Positions 21,931 through 30,246 of a stretch of 35,673 bases of DNA are shown here, one piece after another. Position 1 is the first letter of the stretch. Each line of letters starts with the position of its first letter. Made by a program: the position numbers and the translations under genes. This DNA comes from JBBREP01 sp036501845 (GTDB lineage: Bacteria; Actinomycetota; Acidimicrobiia; IMCC26256; PALSA-610), in the NCBI GenBank assembly GCA_036501845.1, contig DASXZO010000027.1, positions 1 through 35,673 on the forward strand, in the 5' to 3' direction. The notes beneath the pieces are model-generated. The model did no database searches. It was not told the DNA's origin and saw only the letters and a list, made by a program, of their open reading frames with translations.

Positions 21931-23541
21931 TTACACGCGCGGTGTACCCGAGCCCCGCACGGCCGATGCCAAGCCCCGCAGTTCGCCGGTACGTAGGCAC
22001 CACAGCGCCCCTACGTACGCAGCCCCACCGCTCGCGATCGCGAGCACCGTGCCGGCCAGACCGCCACCCACGCCGTGGCGCACGACCACCGCGATCACCA
22101 CGGCGACCGCGGCCGCGGCGACTGCTCGCGCGGTGAGCCCGACGGCTGGCGCGGTGGGGAAGCCGCCCAGCCGCCGGTAGAGGAGCACCAGCGCGATCAC
22201 GGCCGCGAGGGTGTAGGCGAGCGCGAACGACAGCGCGAGGCCCCGTACCCCGCCGCTCGGATACAGGATGATCGCGAACGCGATGTTCGCGGCGTTCTCG
22301 ATGCAGTTGACGATGAACGGCGTGCGCGCATCCGACATCGAATAGAACGCGCGCAACGTGTAGAGGTAGAGCGAGAACGGCACGAGGCCCACCGAGAAGC
22401 CCACGAGCGCCTTCGCGGTGTCGCCGGCCGCGCTGCTCGCGAACGAGCCGTATTGCAGCACCGCGTCGATCACCGGGCGCGCGAAGAACAGCAACAATGC
22501 CTCGGCAGGGATGATCGCGACGAGCAGGTAGCGCATGCCGAGCTCGTACTGCCTCCGTAGCACCGGGAAGTCGTGCGTGCGCGCCGCGGTCGCGAGCGCC
22601 GGCGCGAGCGCGGTCATGATCGACACCGCGATCAGGCCGTGGGGAAGTTGGAAGAAGGCGTACGCGTACGTGTAATCCGAGAACACGCCCTTCTCGTTGC
22701 GCGAGAGCCAGAGCACGAACGCGAACGCGAACTGGTTTGCGATCACGTAGCCGACGGTCCAGCCCGACATGCGCGCCATGCGAACCACCGCGGGATGCCG
22801 CCACTCGGGCTTGAAGCGGATGCGCAGACCCGACCGGCGCATGGCCGGCCAGAGCGCGATGGCCATCGCCGCGATTCCGGCCGTGGTGCCGAGACCGAGC
22901 GCCCACGTGACGCTCGGATGGTGGCTCGCGTAGCGGAGGCACTCGTCGACCTTGCCTTTGCGCGTGGTGCCGCATGACGGCAGCGAGGCGCGGATCGCGA
23001 GCAGCACCACGATCACCACGAGGTTGTTGAGTGCCGGCGCGAAGGCCGCGGCCGTGAAGCGCCGCCGCGCGTTGAGCGCCGCGGTCGCGAGCGCGGTGTA
23101 CGCGTAGAACACCATCTGGGGCAGGAAGAGCGCGACGAGCAGCGTGCCGACGGCCTCGGCTTCGCCGTGTTGGCCCGCGGGAACGCGCCCGGACATCGCG
23201 GCACTGATCACCGGCGACAGCAAGACGCCAATGCCGGTGAGGAGCAGCACTGCGGTCATGGCCACGGTGAACACCGCGCTCGTCGCCGTGTCGTCGTCAG
23301 CGTCGTACGCGTCGACGAACACCGGGACCAGCGCGGCGGTGAGGATCCCGCCCACGAGCAGCTCGTAGAGGATGTTCGGCGTGATGTTCGCGGCGTTGTA
23401 CGTGTCGGCGAACACCGTCTGGCCGAGCACGGCCGCGGTGATGGCCACGCGCACCACGCCAGTGAGGCGCGAGACGAGTGTGCCGGTGCCGACGGCCGCG
23501 GAGCGCCGGGCGAGGCGATGTGACGCGTCGGTTGCGGTCAC
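21931..23541 (-). CDS. murJ: Lipid II flippase MurJ (MviN)
   Basis: MurJ moves the peptidoglycan precursor lipid II across the cytoplasmic membrane. The 536-residue protein is dominated by hydrophobic helices and keeps family segments: SRLTGVVRVAITAAVLG, NAANITPNILYELLVGGIL (quoted in part: NITPNILYELLVGG), QMVFYAYTALATAALNARRRF, and LPHGLIAVSIMTALAPALA. The start GTG 23541 overlaps the upstream stop as GTGA. An in-frame extension to 24336 lies inside the DUF6049 gene and is rejected. The gene order DUF6049-murJ-sigM matches Rv3909-Rv3910-sigM. Confidence 0.93.
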   Translation of the reverse strand: MTATDASHRLARRSAAVGTGTLVSRLTGVVRVAITAAVLGQTVFADTYNAANITPNILYELLVGGILTAALVPVFVDAYDADDDTATSAVFTVAMTAVLLLTGIGVLLSPVISAAMSGRVPAGQHGEAEAVGTLLVALFLPQMVFYAYTALATAALNARRRFTAAAFAPALNNLVVIVVLLAIRASLPSCGTTRKGKVDECLRYASHHPSVTWALGLGTTAGIAAMAIALWPAMRRSGLRIRFKPEWRHPAVVRMARMSGWTVGYVIANQFAFAFVLWLSRNEKGVFSDYTYAYAFFQLPHGLIAVSIMTALAPALATAARTHDFPVLRRQYELGMRYLLVAIIPAEALLLFFARPVIDAVLQYGSFASSAAGDTAKALVGFSVGLVPFSLYLYTLRAFYSMSDARTPFIVNCIENAANIAFAIILYPSGGVRGLALSFALAYTLAAVIALVLLYRRLGGFPTAPAVGLTARAVAAAAVAVVIAVVVRHGVGGGLAGTVLAIASGGAAYVGALWCLRTGELRGLASAVRGSGTPRV

Positions 23542-25754
23542 GCGGTGCCGCCACCCCCGGCGGTGTGGGCGAGCGCGGCGCGGCGCCGGCGGCGCAGGAA
23601 GTGATGCGCCCACCACAGCGCGAGGAACGCGAGCGCGCCGTAGGTGAGCCAACTGCCGAGCGACCCGAACACGCGCGAGCTCGCGGTGAGATGCGCGGGC
23701 TGGCCGATTGGCATGTTGCCCACGATCGATCGCATCGCCAGGGTCACCACGAAGTGCCCGGACGTTTTTGCCCGCACCTTGATCTGGATCGTCTGATTGA
23801 CGGGTGACGGCGGGAGCGTCACCCGCTCCCAGCCGTCGGGCTGGTCGAGCTTGTCGCTCACGAGCGCGACGAGGAGCCGCACCTTTGTGCCAGTGGTATT
23901 CGTGAACGTGATCGGAATATCTGTGTTCGCGCTCGTGAGCGTCACGGTCCGCGCTGACGCCTGGATCGAACCGGCGAACTTCGACACCATGGCGTTGATC
24001 GCGGCGAGGCGCGCTTGGGCATCGGCAGGCTCGGCGAGCGTCGACATCGCCACGAGCATCGACTTGCGCGCGTCGGGAAGACGGCGGTCCGTTGCGTCGT
24101 CGATGATGCTCGCGAACGCGGCCAGTGAGTTGCGGGTGGACTCCACCTGCTTGGCGGACACGCCGCGGAAACCTTCGGGCCGGCGCGTCGCGAAGTCGCG
24201 GATCAGTGGGCCGCCGCGGCCGTCGTTGCCGGTGGACACGTCGGTGAAGGCGTCGTCGAGCGATGTCGCGTGCACGAGCGGATCGGCCTGGAGCGCACGG
24301 CTGAGGTCGGCCACGAGCGCGTGATCGGGTTGCCATTCCGCTTGGGTCGCCAGCACGAGTCCGGCGAGGCGGCTCGGCTGGTCGTAGGCGAGCAGTGCGG
24401 TGGCCGCGACGAAACGCTGCACGCGCAACGGCGCGGGATCGTTGCCGCGCAGCAGTTTCGAGATGAACGAGTCGTCGCTGAGCACACTGATCGGCGAACC
24501 GGTCAGGCTGGCCTTGGTGTGCTCGAGCGCTGAGTCGATCGGTTGGAGCTCACCGTCGCGCACGCCCACCTGTTCCACGCCGAGCGTGCGCAGTTCGTCG
24601 AGCGTTGCCGTGTCGGCATGGTCGAGCCACGCGGTGGATCGTTCCGGTGTGGCGCCCAGTGCCGTGTGCACCGCGGTCGCTTCGAGCGCGAAATCGGTGC
24701 TCACCGAGCCCGGCGGGCCCGAGGCGTGCACCGCTCGTTCGTCGATCGGCACCCACGGCGCGAGCACGAAATCGGGTTGGGCGCGCGCCACCGCCTTTTT
24801 GAATGCATCGAAGGAGCGCGCCGAACTGACGTCGTGTTGCGCCGCCGACTGCCAGGCCTGCAGCGTCTCGCCCGCGGCGGCGATCGTGATGGGCAGGTCG
24901 GGACCCGCCGCGGTGAGCGCGGTGGTGACGCGTGCGAGCCGCCCGGTGGGGGAGAACGCGTTGCGCGTGTCGTCGGGGATCGAGCCGTCGGCGGCCACCG
25001 GCGTCGACGCCACCTGCCACACCCACGAGAAGTCCACCCCGGCGGGCGCGGATCCGTGGGTGACCACGACCCATGTGATGAACGAATCGGCCACCGGGCA
25101 GCCGTTCACCTGGCAGGTGACGAGTGGTGTGCCCGACTGCAGCGGCCGGCACGAACCGCAGTGCACCAGCTGCACGTCGACCGCGTACACACCGGTCTGG
25201 ATCAGCTTGAGCGTGCGCGCCAACGGCTTATATGTGGGGAGCTGCACCGGATACACGAGCTGGATGGTGCCGTCGCTCGCCGGATGCACCAACGGCGAGG
25301 TGAGGTCGATGGTGACCGGGGTGTCGTCGAGGTAGGGACGCTGCTCCTCGTTGTTGATCGCGTCGGCGAACGACAGGCTCGACGGCGTCGGCTCGTGGAG
25401 GCGCAGCTGCACGGCCGCACGTGTCGGTGGATTCTTCACGCGCACTCGCAACACGAGGAAGGGCGAACCGAGAGGCAGCAGCGGGTTCTGGCGCACGAGC
25501 GTGATCGACGGCGCGTTCGGTCCACTCGGCGCGGTGGTGCTCGTGGTCGACCCGCCCGTTGATCCGCTCGCGGTCGTGGCGGAGCTCGTGGTGGTACTGG
25601 ACGCAGGCGCGGTGGTGTGACTCGTTGTGGTCGCGCTCGTGGTGCTCGTCGTCGACGACGGCGCGGTCGCGCCGGCGATGGTGGCCGGCAGCGACCCGAG
25701 GCACGCGAGAGCCAGCGCGCCGAACGCTCGCCGGCCGAACTTCGAGAGCACCAC
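23538..25754 (-). CDS. DUF6049-type exported protein (Rv3909-like)
   Basis: The 738-residue protein has an N-terminal signal sequence (about 1-29, FGALALACLGSLPATIAGA), a S/T-rich stretch (about 31-80), a large extracytoplasmic region, one C-terminal membrane helix (about 703-722, LTYGALAFLALWWA) and a basic tail RRRRRAALAH. The region around HCGSCRPLQSGTPLVTCQVNGCP (quoted in part: HCGSCRPL, TCQVNGCP) has two cysteine pairs. Family and position match mycobacterial Rv3909, immediately upstream of murJ; its role is thought to be in envelope synthesis but is not established. GTG 25754 starts the gene, and the end overlaps murJ. Assignment relies mainly on context and architecture. Confidence 0.75.
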   Translation of the reverse strand: MVLSKFGRRAFGALALACLGSLPATIAGATAPSSTTSTTSATTTSHTTAPASSTTTSSATTASGSTGGSTTSTTAPSGPNAPSITLVRQNPLLPLGSPFLVLRVRVKNPPTRAAVQLRLHEPTPSSLSFADAINNEEQRPYLDDTPVTIDLTSPLVHPASDGTIQLVYPVQLPTYKPLARTLKLIQTGVYAVDVQLVHCGSCRPLQSGTPLVTCQVNGCPVADSFITWVVVTHGSAPAGVDFSWVWQVASTPVAADGSIPDDTRNAFSPTGRLARVTTALTAAGPDLPITIAAAGETLQAWQSAAQHDVSSARSFDAFKKAVARAQPDFVLAPWVPIDERAVHASGPPGSVSTDFALEATAVHTALGATPERSTAWLDHADTATLDELRTLGVEQVGVRDGELQPIDSALEHTKASLTGSPISVLSDDSFISKLLRGNDPAPLRVQRFVAATALLAYDQPSRLAGLVLATQAEWQPDHALVADLSRALQADPLVHATSLDDAFTDVSTGNDGRGGPLIRDFATRRPEGFRGVSAKQVESTRNSLAAFASIIDDATDRRLPDARKSMLVAMSTLAEPADAQARLAAINAMVSKFAGSIQASARTVTLTSANTDIPITFTNTTGTKVRLLVALVSDKLDQPDGWERVTLPPSPVNQTIQIKVRAKTSGHFVVTLAMRSIVGNMPIGQPAHLTASSRVFGSLGSWLTYGALAFLALWWAHHFLRRRRRAALAHTAGGGGTA

Positions 25755-25791
25755 GGTGGGCCAAGCGTATTCGGCGCAAATGCTCGGCCAT

Positions 25792-25797
25792 TACCCT
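25792..25797 (+). promoter_or_regulatory. Candidate -10 for a leaderless transcript
   Basis: TACCCT fits TANNNT and lies 6 nt before the ATG of the hydrolase gene, the spacing seen in leaderless actinobacterial transcripts. No ribosome site precedes this ATG. A good -35 is not visible. The divergent DUF6049 gene begins 49 nt away. Confidence 0.4.
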
Positions 25798-25803
25798 CGT
25801 CTC

Positions 25804-26808
25804 ATGTTGCTCTTGGGCACTGATGAGCGGTTTCTGGAGCACGACACGGGGCCCGGACACCCGGAACGGCCGGCCCGGCTGCGAGCGGTGGAGGCCGGGA
25901 TGGCCAGCTCCGACGCGGCACACGAACCGCGGGCGCGCCTCGAGTTGCGGAGCGCCACCCGCGCCGAGGTGGAGCGGGTGCACACCGCCGAGCATCTCGA
26001 CGACCTGGAGCGTTGCTGTCGCGCGGGCGGTGGTCGCATCGACGCGGACACGGTTGCGTCGCGCGGGTCGTGGGACGCGGCGTTGCTCGCGGCAGGCGCG
26101 GGTCTCGCCGCGGTCGACGCGCTCGATGCCGGCCAGGGCGACGCCGCGTTTCTCGCGCTCCGGCCACCCGGCCATCACGCGGTGCCCGCGCACGCCATGG
26201 GGTTCTGCTTGATCAACAACGTCGCGGTGACCGCGGCCGCGCTCGCCGCGCGCGGTGAGCGCGTGCTCGTGGTCGACTGGGACGCGCATCACGGCAACGG
26301 CACGCAGGAAATCTTCTACGAGTCGCCCGACGTAATGTACGCGTCGCTGCACGAGTGGCCGCTGTATCCCGGCACCGGGCGCGTCACCGACACGGGTCGC
26401 GGCGCGGGCGCGGGAACCACGGTGAACGTGCCGCTTCCTGCGGGTGCCACCGGCGACGTGTATCTCGAAGCGTTCGACACGCTCATCGCGCCGCTTGCGG
26501 AGCGGTTCACTCCCGATTGGGTGCTCATCTCGAGCGGCTACGACGCGCATCGCGACGACCCGATCACCGGCCTCGGCTTGTCGGCCGGCGACTTCACCGA
26601 TCTCACTGCGCGCGTCGGCGCGCTCGCGCCCACCGCCGGGCGGCTGATCGTGTTCCTCGAAGGCGGCTACGACCTCGACGCGCTCCAGGGCGGTGTCGAG
26701 GCCACGTGCGCCGTGCTCGAGGGCCGGTCGGTGCGGCCCGAGCCCGCCACCTCCGGTGGCCCCGGCGGCACCGCCGTGGCCAAAGCCCGCGCCGAGCACG
26801 GCCTCTGA
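25804..26808 (+). CDS. Histone-deacetylase-family hydrolase
   Basis: The 334-residue protein belongs to the arginase/deacetylase superfamily (histone deacetylase, AcuC, acetylpolyamine amidohydrolase). Active-site features are intact: PGHH (His124, His125), zinc ligands Asp160 and His162 in DWDAHHGNG, Asp247 in SSGYDAH, and Tyr289 in LEGGYDL. The N-terminus GPGHPERPARL is typical. It probably removes acetyl or related acyl groups from lysines or small amines; the substrate cannot be told from sequence. ATG 25804 is selected because it begins the conserved N-terminus; an upstream frame is noncoding. It is divergent from the DUF6049 gene and 60 nt upstream of pilT. Confidence 0.92.
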   Translation: MLLLGTDERFLEHDTGPGHPERPARLRAVEAGMASSDAAHEPRARLELRSATRAEVERVHTAEHLDDLERCCRAGGGRIDADTVASRGSWDAALLAAGAGLAAVDALDAGQGDAAFLALRPPGHHAVPAHAMGFCLINNVAVTAAALAARGERVLVVDWDAHHGNGTQEIFYESPDVMYASLHEWPLYPGTGRVTDTGRGAGAGTTVNVPLPAGATGDVYLEAFDTLIAPLAERFTPDWVLISSGYDAHRDDPITGLGLSAGDFTDLTARVGALAPTAGRLIVFLEGGYDLDALQGGVEATCAVLEGRSVRPEPATSGGPGGTAVAKARAEHGL

Positions 26809-26868
26809 GTGAGAATTCGCGCAATTCGGAACCCGTTGGTGCCCTGACGCTCCAGCACGAGCCGCCGG

Positions 26869-27960
26869 GTGCCGAAAGCCCTGGTCGTGCTCGATCTCGA
26901 CGAAGTGCTGCGCGAGGCGGTCGCCTCCGAGGCGTCGGACATCCACGTGAAGGTCGGATCGCCCCCGATCATGCGGGTCGACGGCCATCTCGACCGGATG
27001 GATCGGCCTGTGGTGGCGGCGGCCGAGACCGAACGGGTCGCGTTCGCGATCATGCCCAAGGCCCGCGCCGAAGAGTTCCTCGCCACGTCGGAGGCCGACT
27101 TCGCCTACTCGGTGGCCGGTCTCGGCCGGTTCCGGGTGAACGTGTTGCGCCAGCGCGGCGCGGTGGGTCTCGTGCTGCGGCGCGTGCAGTCGACGATCGC
27201 CTCGTTCGAACAGCTCGGACTGCCCCAGGTGGTGCGCCGGCTCGCCGAGCACCAGCGCGGGCTCGTGCTGGTGACCGGGCCGACCGGCTCGGGCAAGACC
27301 ACCACGCTCGCAGCCATGATCGACCACATCAACGACACCGCGTCGCGCCACATCGTGACGATCGAGGACCCGATCGAAGTGCTGCACTCCGACAAGCAGT
27401 CGATCGTGAACCAGCGCGAGGTCGGTACCGACACCGAGGATTTCGGCTCCGCGCTCAAGCGGGTGCTGCGCCAGGACCCTGACGTGATCCTCATCGGGGA
27501 GATGCGCGACACGGACACGGTGCGCACTGCACTCTCTGCAGCCGAAACCGGCCACCTCGTGTTCTCGACGTTGCACACGATCAGCGCGACCGAGACCGTG
27601 TCGCGCATCATCGACTTCTTCCCACCTTTCGAGCAGCGCCAGGTGCGCATGGCCCTCGCTGGCTCGCTGCGCGGCGTGGTGAGCCAGCGCCTGGTCGAAT
27701 GCCGCAGCGGTGGCCGGGCCGCGGCGATCGAGGTGTTGGTGGCCACGGGCCGGGTGTTCGACAAGATCGTGAACGCCGAGGAGACCCACGAGATCGAAGA
27801 GATCATCGCCGACGGCGAGTACTACGGCATGCAGACCTTCGACCAGAGCCTGCTTGCGCTCCACCGCCGCGGCGTGATCGACCTGCGCGAGGCGCTCGGT
27901 GCGTCGACCCATCCCCACGACCTCCGCCTGATGATCGAGCAGTACCAAGCGGCAGCTTGA
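26869..27960 (+). CDS. pilT: Type IV pilus retraction-type ATPase PilT
   Basis: The 363-residue protein has the PilT arrangement: N-terminal domain (ASDIHVKVGSPPIMRVDG), Walker A GPTGSGKT (137-144), the Asp-box region TIEDPIEVLH, Walker B VILIGEMRD (206-214) with the PilT-type GEMRD, and the His box HLVFSTLHT (229-237). PilT hexamers power pilus retraction and twitching. GTG 26869 has no clear ribosome site; GTG 26887 is an alternative giving 357 residues. No other pilus gene is in the window, so partner genes must lie elsewhere. It stands between the deacetylase-like gene and cca, on the same strand. Confidence 0.93.
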   Translation: MPKALVVLDLDEVLREAVASEASDIHVKVGSPPIMRVDGHLDRMDRPVVAAAETERVAFAIMPKARAEEFLATSEADFAYSVAGLGRFRVNVLRQRGAVGLVLRRVQSTIASFEQLGLPQVVRRLAEHQRGLVLVTGPTGSGKTTTLAAMIDHINDTASRHIVTIEDPIEVLHSDKQSIVNQREVGTDTEDFGSALKRVLRQDPDVILIGEMRDTDTVRTALSAAETGHLVFSTLHTISATETVSRIIDFFPPFEQRQVRMALAGSLRGVVSQRLVECRSGGRAAAIEVLVATGRVFDKIVNAEETHEIEEIIADGEYYGMQTFDQSLLALHRRGVIDLREALGASTHPHDLRLMIEQYQAAA

Positions 27961-28016
27961 TTTGCTCCGCCGCGTAAGGCGCGAGTGTCGGGGCGAGTTC
28001 GGAGCAGCCTGCACGC

Positions 28017-28022
28017 GACAAT
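28017..28022 (+). promoter_or_regulatory. Candidate -10 for leaderless cca transcript
   Basis: GACAAT lies exactly 6 nt upstream of GTG 28029. It matches TATAAT at four positions, including the key A and final T. No ribosome site is seen before the GTG. Pattern evidence only. Confidence 0.35.
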
Positions 28023-28028
28023 GACGGC

Positions 28029-29486
28029 GTGACGCTGCCGGCTCGGTTTGCCGAGATCATCGGGCCGGGAACGGCCGTGCGCGACCTCGCCTCGCGGCTC
28101 GCGGCGAGCGGGCATCGCTGCTACCTCGTCGGTGGCCCGGTGCGCGACATGCTGCTCGGCCGCCCGATGATCGACTTCGATCTCACCACTGATGCCCGGC
28201 CCGACGCGATCAAGGCCGCGATCGGCGACTGGGCCGACGACGTGTGGCTCCAGGGTGAGCGCTACGGCACGGTCGGGGCCCGCAAGGCCGGCATCACCTA
28301 CGAGGTCACCACGTTCCGCGCCGACGTGTACGCGCCCGAGTCGCGCAAGCCCGAGGTGACCTTCGGCGACTCGATCGAGACCGATCTCGGACGCCGCGAT
28401 TTCACCGTGAACGCGATGGCGTTGCGGCTCGACGTCGACGACACGGAGCTCGTCGACCCCTACGACGGCCGCCACGACCTGCACGACCGCGTGCTGCGTA
28501 CGCCCCAGACCACCGAGCTCTCGTTCGGCGACGATCCGCTGCGCATGCTCCGCGCCGCACGCTTCGCAGCCACGCTCGGCTTCGAACCGTCGGACGACGT
28601 GGTGAAGGCGATGCACGACATGCGTGCACGGCTCGAGATCGTGAGCGCCGAACGCATCCGCGACGAGGTGAGCAAGCTGTTGCTCGCCGACGATCCCGGC
28701 CCCGGGTTGTGGCTGGTCGCGCGCACGCGGCTCGCCGACGAGTTCCTGCCCGAGCTCACGCAGATGGAGCTCGAACAGGATCCGATTCACCGGCACAAGG
28801 ACGTGCTGGCGCACACGATCGCCGTCGTGCAGAACGTGGAGTCGTCGCTCGTGCTGCGGCTCGCCGCGCTGCTCCACGACATCGGCAAACCGAAGACTCG
28901 GGGCTACTCGTCGAGCGGCGTCACCTTCCACTACCACGACGTGGTCGGTGCGCGCATGGCGCGCACGCGGCTCAACGCGTTGCGATACCCGAAGCAGTTG
29001 GTCGACGATGTGACGAAGCTCGTCGAGCTCCACCTCCGGTTCCACACGTACCGGATGGGGTGGACCGACTCCGCGGTGCGGCGCTACGTGCGCGACGCCG
29101 GCCCACTGCTGCACGAGCTCAATCAACTCACGCGCTGCGACTGCACGACGCGCAACAAGCGTAAGGCCGAGGCGCTCTCACGGCGCATGGACGAGCTCGA
29201 GGCGCGAATCGACGAGCTGGAAGAGCAGGAGCAGCTCGCAAGCATCAAGCCGCCGCTCGACGGCGTGCAGGTGATGGCCTATCTCGGAGTGAAGCCGAGC
29301 CGGATGGTGGGCGACGCGCTCGACCACCTGCTCGAGCTGCGCATCGAGCGCGGGCCCATGAGCATCGACGACGGCTATGCCGCGCTCGACGAGTGGGCGC
29401 GCGAGCGCGGCACCGAACCGGCAGGCACGCGCGTCGACCCGGCGAAGCCGAGGGAACGCGGCCCCGACCCGGACGCCGGTTCTTAG
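28029..29486 (+). CDS. cca: CCA tRNA nucleotidyltransferase
   Basis: The enzyme adds or repairs the 3' CCA of tRNAs. The 485-residue protein has the nucleotidyltransferase motif GGPVRDMLLGR (35-45) with catalytic Asp49 and Asp51 in DFDLT, motif RRDFTVNAMA (122-131), and DDPLRMLRAARFA (168-180) for base and NTP recognition. An HD domain follows (LLHDIGKPK, His283, Asp284), a common addition in actinobacteria. The tail from about 380 includes a helical region LSRRMDELEARIDELEEQEQ (quoted to 20 residues) and a disordered, proline-rich end. In mycobacteria this gene is called pcnA. The tRNA-Ile in this window lacks an encoded CCA. The stop overlaps that of the convergent methyltransferase gene. 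Confidence 0.95.
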   Translation: MTLPARFAEIIGPGTAVRDLASRLAASGHRCYLVGGPVRDMLLGRPMIDFDLTTDARPDAIKAAIGDWADDVWLQGERYGTVGARKAGITYEVTTFRADVYAPESRKPEVTFGDSIETDLGRRDFTVNAMALRLDVDDTELVDPYDGRHDLHDRVLRTPQTTELSFGDDPLRMLRAARFAATLGFEPSDDVVKAMHDMRARLEIVSAERIRDEVSKLLLADDPGPGLWLVARTRLADEFLPELTQMELEQDPIHRHKDVLAHTIAVVQNVESSLVLRLAALLHDIGKPKTRGYSSSGVTFHYHDVVGARMARTRLNALRYPKQLVDDVTKLVELHLRFHTYRMGWTDSAVRRYVRDAGPLLHELNQLTRCDCTTRNKRKAEALSRRMDELEARIDELEEQEQLASIKPPLDGVQVMAYLGVKPSRMVGDALDHLLELRIERGPMSIDDGYAALDEWARERGTEPAGTRVDPAKPRERGPDPDAGS

Positions 29487-30214
29487 TTTCCCTGCTTGCG
29501 CGCGCGTACGGCGATCACGCGCGGCACTTCGGGACGAGGGTCGGCGCTCTGCTCGCGCTGTGGCTCGGCGAGAATGTCCACGCCGAAACCGGCGCGGCCG
29601 AGCGCGGAGAAGATGTCGGCGAAGGTGCGCGGGTAGAGCGTGAAGATCTCGCCGAAACGCTCGATCCGCATCGGCTCCATCTCGAAATAGGAGCGCTGCA
29701 CCTCGAGCCGGCCGAACGGCAGCTCACCGTCGGGTGCGTCGTCGGGCCGGCATACGAGCGCCATCGGATGCGAGTAGGTGAACACGAACGGGGCGCCGGT
29801 GCGCAACACACGGTGCACCGACCGCAGCGCCCGGTCGAGGTCTTCCAGCTCGACGAGCGCATCGATGCTCAGCGCGATGTCGATGGAGTCGGCGCGCAGC
29901 CATGCCAGCTCCGCCAGGTCGCTGGCGCGGAACTCGACCTTTACGCCGGTCTCGTTGGCGAGTCGGCGCGCGTGCTCGAGCATCGCGTCCGAGCCGTCGA
30001 CCGCGGTGACCGTCGCACCCTGGAGCGCGAGCGCCACCGCGTTGTGCCCGGCACCGCAACCGAGGTCGAGCACGCGCTTGGACTGCACGCGCCCTACGAG
30101 GCGCAGCTCACGGTCGTCGGGCATGTCCTCGCCGTACGACACGGCGTCGATCGGGGCGTCGAGCTCGGCCACGAACTTGTCGGCCGCGCGATCCCATGCC
30201 TCGACATTGCTCAT
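29483..30214 (-). CDS. Class I SAM-dependent methyltransferase, substrate unknown
   Basis: The 243-residue protein has motif I VLDLGCGAGHNAVAL, motif II-like TVTAVDGSDAMLEHAR, an acidic segment FRASDLAELAW, and the motif IV-like DIALSIDALVELEDLDRALR (quoted in part: SIDALVELEDL), typical of class I (Methyltransf_11/25) enzymes. A later segment, VLRTGAPFVFTYSHPM, matches the usual post-catalytic strand. The substrate cannot be told. ATG 30214 has GAGGGGTGGAG upstream; the longer frame to 30562 overlaps ino1 and is rejected. The gene lies 32 nt downstream of ino1 and is probably co-transcribed. Its stop codon overlaps the cca stop (TTAG, 29483-29486). Confidence 0.88.
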   Translation of the reverse strand: MSNVEAWDRAADKFVAELDAPIDAVSYGEDMPDDRELRLVGRVQSKRVLDLGCGAGHNAVALALQGATVTAVDGSDAMLEHARRLANETGVKVEFRASDLAELAWLRADSIDIALSIDALVELEDLDRALRSVHRVLRTGAPFVFTYSHPMALVCRPDDAPDGELPFGRLEVQRSYFEMEPMRIERFGEIFTLYPRTFADIFSALGRAGFGVDILAEPQREQSADPRPEVPRVIAVRARKQGN

Positions 30215-30246
30215 GCTCCACCCCTCGTGCTGGGACTGCGAGCTTG

